DNA of 64,000 bases from Lientehia sp934351765. GTDB taxonomy: Bacteria; Bacillota; Clostridia; Lachnospirales; Lachnospiraceae. The stretch covers positions 1 to 64,000 of the forward strand of contig NZ_JBQKGG010000012.1 in the NCBI RefSeq assembly GCF_052118925.1, read 5' to 3'. The first letter of the stretch is position 1, and the number at the start of each line of letters is the position of its first letter. The position numbers were made by a program, and so were the translations under genes. Under the pieces are notes generated by a model, which was given only the letters and a program-made list of their open reading frames with translations, did no database searches and had not been told where the DNA came from. Shown piece after piece: positions 17,068 through 24,574 of this stretch.

Positions 17068-17146
17068 TTCTGTGGGACAAATTCCCCTATATCGGAATAT
17101 CCTGTCCCATTTCACCCATACTTTCATATATATAAGGAGGAATTTT

Positions 17147-18133
17147 ATGAAAATCTTATTTTATGACACCAAGCCTTATGACAAAGACAGCTTTGAACAG
17201 TGCCTTCCCAATTTTTCCGATATCACCATTGATTATCTGAAAACAGATATCTCCCCCAAGACGGCTTCCCTGGCCAAAGGATATGAAGCAATCTGCGCCT
17301 TTGTAAGCTCCGATCTTGGCGCTGAGACCCTGGATGTGCTTCATGAATGCGGCGTAAAGCTGATCCTGCTGCGCTGCGCCGGCTTCAATAATGTAAATCT
17401 GGACATCGCCAGAAAGCACGACATGATCGTGATGCGTGTGCCCGGCTATTCCCCCGAAGCAGTTGCGGAGCATGCCATGGCTCTGGCCCTGGCTGTCAAC
17501 CGTCATCTTCATAAGGCCTATATCAAGGTTCGTGAAAACAACTTCAGCTTAAACGGCCTTATGGGCTCCAACTTCCACGGAAAGACCGCCGGCATCATCG
17601 GCACCGGAAAGATCGGCGCTGCCATGGCACGGATCTGCCATGGCTTCGGCATGAACGTCATTGCCTATGATGTTTACCAGAATCCCAGCCTGGATTTTGT
17701 CACCTATGTCAGCCTGGATGAGCTTCTCGCTTCCAGTGACCTGATCTCCCTCCACTGCCCGCTGATGGACAGCACCTATCATCTGATCAATAAAGATACC
17801 ATTGAAAAGATGAAAGACGGTGTGATCCTCATCAACACCTCCCGCGGCGGCCTGATCCGTACCGATGACCTGGTTCTCGGAATCCGCGCCCACAAGTTCT
17901 TCGGCGTCGGCCTGGATGTTTACGAGGAAGAAACCCCTAACGTTTTCGAGGATCGTTCCGATGAGATCCTGGAGCATTCCACCACGGCAAGACTGCTCTC
18001 CTTCCCCAATGTCATCATCACCTCCCATCAGGGCTTCTTCACCAAAGAGGCACTGGATGCCATCGCCGATACGACCCTGTCCAACGCAGCTTCGTTCATG
18101 AGCGGTGCGCCGATTGAGGGAAATATGGTTTAA
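17147..18133 (+). CDS. D-lactate dehydrogenase (2-hydroxyacid dehydrogenase family)
   Basis: The 328-residue enzyme reduces pyruvate to D-lactate with NADH. The Rossmann motif GTGKIGAAMARI lies near residue 150. The catalytic set is in place: Arg in INTSRGGLI, Glu in DVYEEE and His in TSHQGFFT. The HQxFxT form is that of LdhA-type D-lactate dehydrogenases rather than phosphoglycerate dehydrogenases. AAGGAGG precedes the ATG by 7 bases. The gene is monocistronic. Confidence 0.9.
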   Translation: MKILFYDTKPYDKDSFEQCLPNFSDITIDYLKTDISPKTASLAKGYEAICAFVSSDLGAETLDVLHECGVKLILLRCAGFNNVNLDIARKHDMIVMRVPGYSPEAVAEHAMALALAVNRHLHKAYIKVRENNFSLNGLMGSNFHGKTAGIIGTGKIGAAMARICHGFGMNVIAYDVYQNPSLDFVTYVSLDELLASSDLISLHCPLMDSTYHLINKDTIEKMKDGVILINTSRGGLIRTDDLVLGIRAHKFFGVGLDVYEEETPNVFEDRSDEILEHSTTARLLSFPNVIITSHQGFFTKEALDAIADTTLSNAASFMSGAPIEGNMV

Positions 18134-18158
18134 GATACCTATGGTTTAGGATACAGAC

Positions 18159-18231
18159 GAAACGGGCAGGTTCCATTCCAGACTTCTTCCACCCGGAAGT
18201 CAGTCGCCTGGAATGGGACACTGCCCGTTTC
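18159..18231 (+). terminator. Long three-tier hairpin after the D-lactate dehydrogenase gene
   Basis: Three nested arms pair: GAAACGGGCAG with CTGCCCGTTTC, CCATTCCAG with CTGGAATGG, and GACTTC with GAAGTC. The T-run after it is weak (TGTGTTTTC), and the structure is longer than a normal terminator. It separates two convergent genes. Confidence 0.6.
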
Positions 18232-18336
18232 TGTGTTTTCAAAATATCCCACTTCGAACGATCTCTTTTATGGCATTGATTGCCGTATTATAAGGAATCT
18301 GTTCTTATCTCTTTCCTGATCTCATCATCTATGTGT

Positions 18337-19050
18337 TCACTTCTTGTGTCCCCACAGCTTCTTTCGTCTCCGCCCCGGTACTCTGGTGGCAGCCGCCTCC
18401 CGTTTCTGCTTCTGTACCCGCTGACAGGCCCGGATCGTTTCGTCCAGCTTCCGGTAGCGTTCCTCCTCCCGTTCTTCCCTGTCGCGCATGATGCAGTTCA
18501 TCTCTTTCGCCACTTTATCTGAAATTTTATCGGAGATCTCGCCGCCGACCTGGCGGCTGAATTCCTCATGGTTGCGGCGCAGCGCCTCCGTCATGACCTC
18601 GGTCATGATATTCTGGAACTGCTCCAGCTTTTCCGGAGATGCCAAGGAGAAGGCTTCATCCGTATGTACCGAGCCGGATGCTTCCAATGGAAGCTGCCTG
18701 TCCTCGGTTTTCTGTCCGGGCAGGATCGTGAACGGAAGATCCTCTTTCACGGAATCTTCCACGGAGCCTTCCATGGAATCTTCCCCGGAGTCTTCCACGA
18801 AAAAGCCAGCCTCCTCTGCCGCCTCCTGCTCCTCTTCCTCGTGCAGGCTGGTTCTTATGGCCTTCAGCTGGTATCCAAGTTCCTTTAATTCTTTTATCCT
18901 CTGAAACAGCGCGAGCTGTTTTTCTGTATAGTAGCGATGTCCTAACTCGTTCCTGGGTATTTCAAGCTGTAACTCTTCCTCCCAATATCGTAACACATGA
19001 GCCTCCACATGAAGTCTTCTGGAAGCCTCCGAGATCAAATAATGGGCCAA
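18337..19050 (-). CDS. MerR-family-like transcriptional regulator
   Basis: The 237-residue protein has an N-terminal MerR-type winged helix-turn-helix: YLISEASRRLHVEAHVLRYWEEEL, then GHRYYTEKQLALFQRIKELKELGYQLKAIR. A long acidic linker (about residues 85-125) and a C-terminal coiled region (DREEREEERYRKLDETIRAC) end in a basic tail. The start is TTG: AAAGGAG stands 9 bases before it, while the ATG at 19110 has no ribosome site and overlaps a strong hairpin. Similar proteins occur near chromosome-partition and sporulation genes in clostridia; the target is unknown. Confidence 0.75.
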   Translation of the reverse strand: MAHYLISEASRRLHVEAHVLRYWEEELQLEIPRNELGHRYYTEKQLALFQRIKELKELGYQLKAIRTSLHEEEEQEAAEEAGFFVEDSGEDSMEGSVEDSVKEDLPFTILPGQKTEDRQLPLEASGSVHTDEAFSLASPEKLEQFQNIMTEVMTEALRRNHEEFSRQVGGEISDKISDKVAKEMNCIMRDREEREEERYRKLDETIRACQRVQKQKREAAATRVPGRRRKKLWGHKK

Positions 19051-19077
19051 ACCTCGAAACTCCTTTCTGATACAGGT

Positions 19078-19111
19078 AATGGCAGGGAATTTTCTGCCTT
19101 TCCCTGCCATT
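19078..19111. other. Hairpin between the flavin reductase and regulator genes
   Basis: AATGGCAGGGAA and TTCCCTGCCATT form a perfect 12-bp stem that covers the stop codon of the flavin reductase. Neither side has a T-run, so it is unlikely to be a simple terminator; it may protect or process the transcript. Confidence 0.7.
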
Positions 19112-19754
19112 ATATACCATTTTGCGGTTTCTTTTCAATGCGTTTTCCCGGTCTTCCCGGAATTCTTTTCTGATTTTTCTTCGGTTTTGTCGTTTTCCTG
19201 CGAATGCTGTAGCCAAAGGTTCCGAGAGCCTCGGAAAGTCCGAAATATGTCCCGTGGGAATAAGCCAGAGGCCCGGCCTTCTCCAGCCGGAATTTCCCCG
19301 ACTCATCCAGATAGGCAGGATCAACCTGAACCGCCTTTACCAGCGCCAGGAACATATGATGGGAGCCCAGCTCCTTCACCTCGGTCACCTTACATTCAAT
19401 ACTCACCGGGCTTTCCGCCACCATGGGGGCTTCCACCTCAGAGGCTGCCTCCGGTGTCAGGCCGGTTTCCTTCCATTTATCCACATCCCGGCCGCTTTTG
19501 ACACCGCAGTAATCCACCGCCCGCGCCATGGCTTCTGTGGTCAGATTGATCACAAATGCCCCGGTCTCGCGGATCATACCATAGGAATACCGCTCCGGGC
19601 GGACAGAAACGTACGCCATGGGCGGATTGGCACAGATCGTCCCCGTCCATGCGGCCGTAAACAGATTTTTCTTTCCTTCCCGGTTCTGGCAGCTCACTAA
19701 AACAGCCGGAACAGGATAAAGCATATTTCCCGGTTTCCAGATTTCTTTCGCCAT
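19110..19754 (-). CDS. Flavin reductase-like (FMN-binding split barrel) protein
   Basis: The 214-residue protein has the flavin reductase/flavoredoxin pattern: PVPAVLVSCQNREGKKNLFTAAWTG at the N terminus, then NPPMAYVSVRPERYSYGMI and a GAFVINLTTEAMARAVDYCG block that binds FMN. The C terminus is an unusual basic tail of about 30 residues rich in Lys and Arg (RRKTTKPKKNQKRIPGRPGK), which may bind nucleic acid or be disordered. It starts 3 bases after the dnaB stop, so the two are translationally coupled. Confidence 0.85.
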   Translation of the reverse strand: MAKEIWKPGNMLYPVPAVLVSCQNREGKKNLFTAAWTGTICANPPMAYVSVRPERYSYGMIRETGAFVINLTTEAMARAVDYCGVKSGRDVDKWKETGLTPEAASEVEAPMVAESPVSIECKVTEVKELGSHHMFLALVKAVQVDPAYLDESGKFRLEKAGPLAYSHGTYFGLSEALGTFGYSIRRKTTKPKKNQKRIPGRPGKRIEKKPQNGI

Positions 19755-19757
19755 CGG

Positions 19758-21089
19758 TTATTTCTCCATACTCACAAACTTCGTATAATCCGGCAGCCAT
19801 ACCAGATTGACCGTTCCGGTAGGGCCGTTTCTCTGTTTTGCGATGATGATCTCCGCAATGTTTGGATTTTCCGTATCCTTATTATAATAATCATCACGAT
19901 AAATAAACATGACCACATCGGCATCCTGCTCGATGGCGCCCGACTCTCGAAGGTCTGACAGCATGGGCCGCTTGTCGTTTCGACTTTCCACTGCACGGGA
20001 AAGCTGGGACAGGGCGATCACCGGCGCACCGATCTCTCTGGCAATTGCCTTTAAGGACCTTGAAATCTCCGAGATCTCCTGCTGCCGGCTCTCAGAGGAA
20101 CGCTTTCCGCCGGACATGAGCTGTAAATAGTCGATGATGATCAGATCCAGGCCATACTCCAGCTTGAATTTCCGACACTTGGAACGAAGCTCCGAAACCG
20201 AAATTCCCGGCGTATCATCGATGATCAGACGGGAGCTTCCGATAATCCCGACGCTCTCTACCAGCTTGTCCCAGTCGGTGTCCGACAGATTTCCGGTCCG
20301 CAATGCCTGAGAATCCACCCTTGACTCCATGGCAAACAGACGGTTCACCAGCTGTTCCTTGGACATTTCCAGACTGAAGATCGCCACTGTATAATTTTTC
20401 CGCAATGCCGCATACTGGGCAATGTTTAACACAAATGCTGTTTTTCCCATGGACGGACGGGCCGCCACAAGGACAAGATCCGAGGGCTGGAGACCGGACA
20501 GCTTGTAATCCAGGTCGGTGAAGCCGGTTGGAATTCCCGTGATGGCACTTTTATTTCTGGAGGCCTGCTCGATCTTCTCCAGCGTTGCCAGGGCAATGTC
20601 CTTGATCGGCGTAAAATCTCCGCCGCTCCGATCCTTCAGAAGATCAAAAATCCGTTTCTCGGTATCCTCCAGGATCACCTCCAGCGGTTCATTGCCGCCG
20701 TAGCAGGCATCGGCGATCTCCTCGTTTGTTTTGATGAGACGCCGCAGCACTGCTTTCTCATAAACGATCCTGGCATACTGGCGCACATTGGACGAATACG
20801 GAACAGCTGTGATCAGATCCCGGATAAACTCCACGCTGCAGATCTCCGGCGGAACATTTTTCTCCCGCAGGCGATCCTGGAGCGTTACCAGATCCACCGG
20901 CTTTCCTTCGGAATACAGCTCCACCATGGTCTCAAACATAACGCCGTAGCGCCGGTCATAAAAATCATCGCCATGGACGGTTTCCATGGCGGTGACGATT
21001 GCATCCTTATCCATCAGCATGGAGCCGATCACAGACTGCTCCGCCTCGATGCTGTGGGGCTGGATCCGTTTGATTATCGCTTCATCCAT
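19758..21089 (-). CDS. dnaB: Replicative DNA helicase DnaB
   Basis: The 443-residue protein has the normal DnaB length. The N-terminal domain opens IKRIQPHSIEAEQSVIGSML. The RecA-like motor has Walker A in VAARPSMGKTAF (about residue 205), Walker B in LIIIDYLQLMSG, and the downstream VIALSQLSR. It unwinds DNA at the replication fork as a hexamer and binds primase. It ends the gdpP-rplI-dnaB set, a gene order conserved in Firmicutes. Confidence 0.96.
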   Translation of the reverse strand: MDEAIIKRIQPHSIEAEQSVIGSMLMDKDAIVTAMETVHGDDFYDRRYGVMFETMVELYSEGKPVDLVTLQDRLREKNVPPEICSVEFIRDLITAVPYSSNVRQYARIVYEKAVLRRLIKTNEEIADACYGGNEPLEVILEDTEKRIFDLLKDRSGGDFTPIKDIALATLEKIEQASRNKSAITGIPTGFTDLDYKLSGLQPSDLVLVAARPSMGKTAFVLNIAQYAALRKNYTVAIFSLEMSKEQLVNRLFAMESRVDSQALRTGNLSDTDWDKLVESVGIIGSSRLIIDDTPGISVSELRSKCRKFKLEYGLDLIIIDYLQLMSGGKRSSESRQQEISEISRSLKAIAREIGAPVIALSQLSRAVESRNDKRPMLSDLRESGAIEQDADVVMFIYRDDYYNKDTENPNIAEIIIAKQRNGPTGTVNLVWLPDYTKFVSMEK

Positions 21090-21099
21090 GGAAGCCTCC

Positions 21100-21549
21100 T
21101 TATTTCTGCTCTGTCACATGAACCCGGAGCTTCGCAGTCACCTCTCTGTGGAGCTTCACCATGACCTCATGAACACCCAGGTTCTTAATGGGCTCCTGGA
21201 TCTGAAGCTTCTTCTTGTCAAGCTCCAGGCCAAGCTGTTCTTTTACCGCTGCCGCAATCTCCTTGGAGGAAACAGAGCCGAATACCTTTCCGCCCTCACC
21301 GGATTTTACCGCCAGCTCAACCTTGGAGGCCTCGATCTTCTTTCCAAGCTCCTTTGCCGCCGCAAGCTGCTCCGCCGCTACCTTATCGGCATGAGCCTGC
21401 TGAAGCTTTAAATCATTCAGGTTCTTTGCATTGGCCTCGACACCCAGCTTCTTCGGCAGAATAAAGTTTCTTGCATACCCGTCATTTACCTTTACGATCT
21501 GGCCTTTTTTCCCAAGGGCTTTTACATCTTCCAATAATACGATTTCCAT
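21100..21549 (-). CDS. rplI: Ribosomal protein L9
   Basis: The 149-residue protein begins MEIVLLEDVKALGKKGQIVKV, with the L9 signature GYARNFILPKKLG. A long connecting helix leads to the C-terminal domain (EGGKVFGSVSSKEIAAAV). The ATG at 21549 follows AAGGAG at 9 bases and lies 2 bases inside the end of gdpP, so the ribosome site is within the gdpP coding sequence. Confidence 0.97.
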   Translation of the reverse strand: MEIVLLEDVKALGKKGQIVKVNDGYARNFILPKKLGVEANAKNLNDLKLQQAHADKVAAEQLAAAKELGKKIEASKVELAVKSGEGGKVFGSVSSKEIAAAVKEQLGLELDKKKLQIQEPIKNLGVHEVMVKLHREVTAKLRVHVTEQK

Positions 21550-21550
21550 G

Positions 21551-23587
21551 TTATAACTCTCCTTCATCTAACATCTTCTTAATGGTTTCTTTTACCTTCT
21601 GTACCGCTTCTTCCATGGTACAGTCTGTGAGCTGAGCTCCCGCCACACTCATGTGACCGCCGCCGCCCAGCTTCTCCATGATCAGCTGCACATTAACCTC
21701 GTCAATGGAACGGGCACTGATATAAATCTTGCCCTGAAACTCTGTCAGTACGATGGACGCCTTGATGCCCACAATATCCAGAAGCTCATTAGCTGCCTGG
21801 GCGCCGATGATGGTCGGGCTCTCGATGTTCTCGCCCGGGCAAACTGCAATAGCAAAGGCATCCTCAAAGACCTCCGCCCGGTGGATCGTCTCCGCCTTCG
21901 CCTTATAATCCGGCATGCTGTCGCGGAACATCTTGCGGACTCTGGTAACATCTGCGCCGTTGCGCCGCAGAAATGCCGCCGCCTCAAAGGTACGGACACC
22001 GGTTTTATTCATAAAGTTGTTGGTATCGATCACGATTCCGGCGTACATGGCATCGGCCTCTGCCTGTCGGATCTTCACATTGTCACCGATATACTGAAGC
22101 ACCTCCGCAACCATCTCGCAGGCAGAGGAAGCATACGGCTCTACATAGGAAAGCACCGCATTGGTGATACACTCTCTTGTCTGCCGGTGATGATCCAGAA
22201 CGACCACCGTCGGAATCATATCCAGCAGCCGGGAACACTCCGTAAAGCTGGGGCGGTTCACATCCACCACCACCAGCAGCGAATTGGCATCTGCCATCTC
22301 AATGGCTTTATCTCCGCGGATAAACATATCCTCTGCATAATCCGGATTGTTCAGGAACCGCTCCTGAATAGGACGCACCGATGAAGTCACATCATCCAGC
22401 ACAATATGAGCCTTTTTGCTGAGCTCACTGCAGGCCCGGTAAATCCCGATCCCGGCGCCGAGAGAATCCACATCGCCGATCTTGTGTCCCATGATGAATA
22501 CCTGCTCTCTGGTCTCGATCAGCTCCCGCAGCGCATGTGCCTTTACACGGGCCTTCACGCGGGTATTCTTCTCCTGAGACTGGGATTTTCCGCCATAATA
22601 GGTGATCGTCTCGCCATCCTTGAGAACTGCCTGATCACCGCCGCGGCCAAGCGCCATATCGATAGCCGTTCTGGCATATTCATAATTCTGGATATAGCTT
22701 CCTCCGCCCATGCCAAGACCGATGGACAGCGTCACCGCCATGTCGTTTCCGATATTGACTGTCTTTACATCCTCCAGAAGCGAAAATCTGGCCGCCTTTA
22801 AATTGTCCATGTACTGATTCTTTATGACAATGAAATATTTATCCTTCTCGATCTTCTTTACGATACCGCCCATGCTGTTGACATACTTGTTGATCTTCCG
22901 GTCGATCAGTGCGATCAGCAGAGAACGGCGCACATCCTCGATGCTCTCAAGGGCTTCTTCGTAATTATCCAGATAAATAAGCCCCGCCACCAGCTTCTGA
23001 TTTTCGATCTCCTGCTGGAACCGGATCTTTTCCGTCTCATCAAACAGATATGCCGCGATCAGCCCGACACTGAAGCCCTCTTCCTCCTCCAGCTCCGATT
23101 CATCGGACATATAGATATTTTTCAGATGAAGCCGATAGTAGCGGTTTTCATAAGAAACATCATAAATCCTTTCCTCCTCAAAGGGGGACAGCTCCTTATC
23201 CTGCAGCTCCGGGAACAGATCACTCAGCTTCCGTTTCCAGTTTTTATCCTTCCGTACCACGCCGGAAAACGCATGGTTGACCCACAGGATCCGTCCCTGT
23301 TCGTCCAGAAGCGCATAGGGAACATCCAGATCCGACAGAAGCTGTTTCTGGATCTGCGCATGGTTGACGGCAAACACCAGAAGCTCCCGCATGATCAGCG
23401 GACGCTTTATCAGAAAAAACCAGCCGGCAATCATCAGATAGACCACTGTTAAACCGGTGCAGATCAGCCCTGCCTGCACACTGAAGCTATAGGCCACTCC
23501 CGTCATAAGAAGCACGATTGCTCCCAGATAAAACGGCCAGCCCATAAATCCCTGAAGCCAGCCCTTCAGCTTTATATCATTTTTCAT
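21551..23587 (-). CDS. gdpP: Cyclic-di-AMP phosphodiesterase GdpP
   Basis: The 678-residue protein has two N-terminal membrane segments (within about residues 12-62), a PAS-like domain, a degenerate GGDEF domain, and a DHH-DHHA1 hydrolase. Metal ligands are seen in MGHKIGDVDSLGAG and VVLDHHRQT, and the GGGGHMSVAGAQ motif lies near the C terminus. It cleaves c-di-AMP to pApA and so affects potassium, wall stress and antibiotic tolerance. The frame stays open for another 102 codons upstream, but AAAGGAG 6 bases before the ATG at 23587 and family similarity fix the start; the upstream part is repeat DNA. Confidence 0.94.
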   Translation of the reverse strand: MKNDIKLKGWLQGFMGWPFYLGAIVLLMTGVAYSFSVQAGLICTGLTVVYLMIAGWFFLIKRPLIMRELLVFAVNHAQIQKQLLSDLDVPYALLDEQGRILWVNHAFSGVVRKDKNWKRKLSDLFPELQDKELSPFEEERIYDVSYENRYYRLHLKNIYMSDESELEEEEGFSVGLIAAYLFDETEKIRFQQEIENQKLVAGLIYLDNYEEALESIEDVRRSLLIALIDRKINKYVNSMGGIVKKIEKDKYFIVIKNQYMDNLKAARFSLLEDVKTVNIGNDMAVTLSIGLGMGGGSYIQNYEYARTAIDMALGRGGDQAVLKDGETITYYGGKSQSQEKNTRVKARVKAHALRELIETREQVFIMGHKIGDVDSLGAGIGIYRACSELSKKAHIVLDDVTSSVRPIQERFLNNPDYAEDMFIRGDKAIEMADANSLLVVVDVNRPSFTECSRLLDMIPTVVVLDHHRQTRECITNAVLSYVEPYASSACEMVAEVLQYIGDNVKIRQAEADAMYAGIVIDTNNFMNKTGVRTFEAAAFLRRNGADVTRVRKMFRDSMPDYKAKAETIHRAEVFEDAFAIAVCPGENIESPTIIGAQAANELLDIVGIKASIVLTEFQGKIYISARSIDEVNVQLIMEKLGGGGHMSVAGAQLTDCTMEEAVQKVKETIKKMLDEGEL

Positions 23588-23812
23588 CAGACTCTCCTTT
23601 GGCACAGGCTCCGGACAAAGCAAGCCCCTTAAGCTGTAGTTATATTTTTCACCTGCCATGGCTCGTTTTCGGCAGCTCCCTCGCAGTGCCCGCTCGAAAA
23701 TCTTCGATCTCGAAAATCTTCGATTTTCTCTTCGATTCCCTCGTTTTCGGCAGCTCCCCCGCAGTGCCCGCTCGAAAATCTTCGATTTTCTCGCTGTGGG
23801 CTGTCGCCCTAT
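23588..23812 (-). repeat. Repeat-rich leader of gdpP with two 47-bp direct repeats
   Basis: A 47-base unit beginning CTCGTTTTCGGCAGCTCCC occurs at 23662-23708 and 23740-23786 with one mismatch. Its end, CTCGAAAATCTTCGAT, is itself nearly palindromic and appears a third time at 23709-23724. The region lies between the promoter and the start codon of gdpP, so it should be transcribed. No gene is supported here. Confidence 0.85.
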
Positions 23813-23872
23813 AAAACCCACGGGTATCTTTCCGCCATGAACAAGTTCCTGCGGAAGATACCCGTGGGTTTT
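23813..23872 (-). terminator. Large hairpin at the start of the gdpP leader
   Basis: AAAACCCACGGGTATCTT..CCGC pairs with GCGGAAGATACCCGTGGGTTTT: about 22 bp with one bulged base. On the minus strand it ends in GGGTTTTATAG. It lies just downstream of the predicted gdpP start point and also downstream of nrdG, so it could terminate the nrdG transcript or attenuate gdpP. Confidence 0.7.
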
Positions 23873-23873
23873 G

Positions 23874-23935
23874 CACTGCTCATAGCTTATCATAGTATAC
23901 CATTAAACCGCTTTTATGACAAGCTATGGGCAGTG
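23874..23935 (-). promoter_or_regulatory. Sigma-A promoter of gdpP inside a 21-bp inverted repeat
   Basis: On the minus strand TTGTCA (23917-23922) and TATACT (23894-23899) are 17 bases apart. Arms at 23874-23894 (CACTGCTCATAGCTTATCATA in two parts: CACTGCTCATAG, CTTATCATA) and 23915-23935 match as inverted repeats at 19 of 21 positions around a 20-base centre. The -35 is within one arm and the -10 at the edge of the other. Confidence 0.72.
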
Positions 23936-23963
23936 TTACTCTCAAGTATACGTTGGTACTTTT

Positions 23964-24473
23964 TTATCGTGATCCTGTCGGTGCCTGCTGTTCCTTCAGC
24001 TTCAGTATCCTCTGGTTCCGGCTTCCCCGGAACCGGAGCGTAATGTCTTTTTCTTCTTCGATGAATTTTCCGTCCACCAGCACATCAATATAGGAAAGCA
24101 TCTCGTCGGTGACATCGGTATGGACCCGGCCGCCTTCTGCCATCTCCACATCATAACGATAGCCGCTGTAACACCAGATATCCTTTTCCGGATATGTCTC
24201 ACGGACTTTTTTCAGGATCTTCACGCAGGTTTTCTGGTTCTCCGGTTCAAAGGGCTCGCCGCCAAGGAGTGTAAAGCCCTGAATGTAATCCGGAGCCAGG
24301 CAGGAGAGAAGTGTTTCCATGGTCTCCTCCGTAAACGGCTGTCCATATTGAAAGTTCCAGGTTTCCGAATTAAAGCAGCCCTTGCAGCAGTTGCGGCAGC
24401 CGGAGACAAAGAGCGTCACCCGCACGCCCGGGCCGTCTGCAATATCATATTCTTTTATGTTTCCGTAATTCAT
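23964..24473 (-). CDS. nrdG: Anaerobic ribonucleotide reductase activating protein NrdG
   Basis: The 169-residue radical-SAM enzyme has the cluster motif CRNCCKGC (CxxxCxxC) near residue 27 and the family opening NIKEYDIADGPGVRVTLFVSGC. The SAM-binding TLLGGEPFEPEN follows. It installs the glycyl radical on NrdD. GGGGAGG precedes the ATG by 8 bases. It lies 101 bases after nrdD on the same strand. The gap holds a GGCGCC-based inverted repeat (TGGCGCCG..CGGCGCCA) without a T-run. Confidence 0.95.
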   Translation of the reverse strand: MNYGNIKEYDIADGPGVRVTLFVSGCRNCCKGCFNSETWNFQYGQPFTEETMETLLSCLAPDYIQGFTLLGGEPFEPENQKTCVKILKKVRETYPEKDIWCYSGYRYDVEMAEGGRVHTDVTDEMLSYIDVLVDGKFIEEEKDITLRFRGSRNQRILKLKEQQAPTGSR

Positions 24474-24574
24474 GATCCAACCTCCCCGCCGGAAATTCTC
24501 CGGATATCAATGGCGCCGCCCGCACCGGACTTTCCCGGCCGGTTCACGGCGCCACATATTCCGTTTATATAATT

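Noticed and set aside
19051..19110. ATG start of the MerR-like regulator at 19110
   Set aside because: No ribosome site precedes it and it overlaps the hairpin and the upstream stop codon; TTG 19050 fits better.
23588..23893. N-terminal extension of GdpP through the direct repeats
   Set aside because: There is no start signal at its beginning; a strong ribosome site and the family N terminus are at 23587.
23874..23935. Phase-variable invertible promoter
   Set aside because: The 20-base centre is much shorter than known invertible segments, and no recombinase gene is near; an operator or cruciform is more likely.
23588..23963. c-di-AMP (ydaO) riboswitch before gdpP
   Set aside because: I could not match the conserved junction sequences of that riboswitch; the structure here is a simple long hairpin plus repeats.
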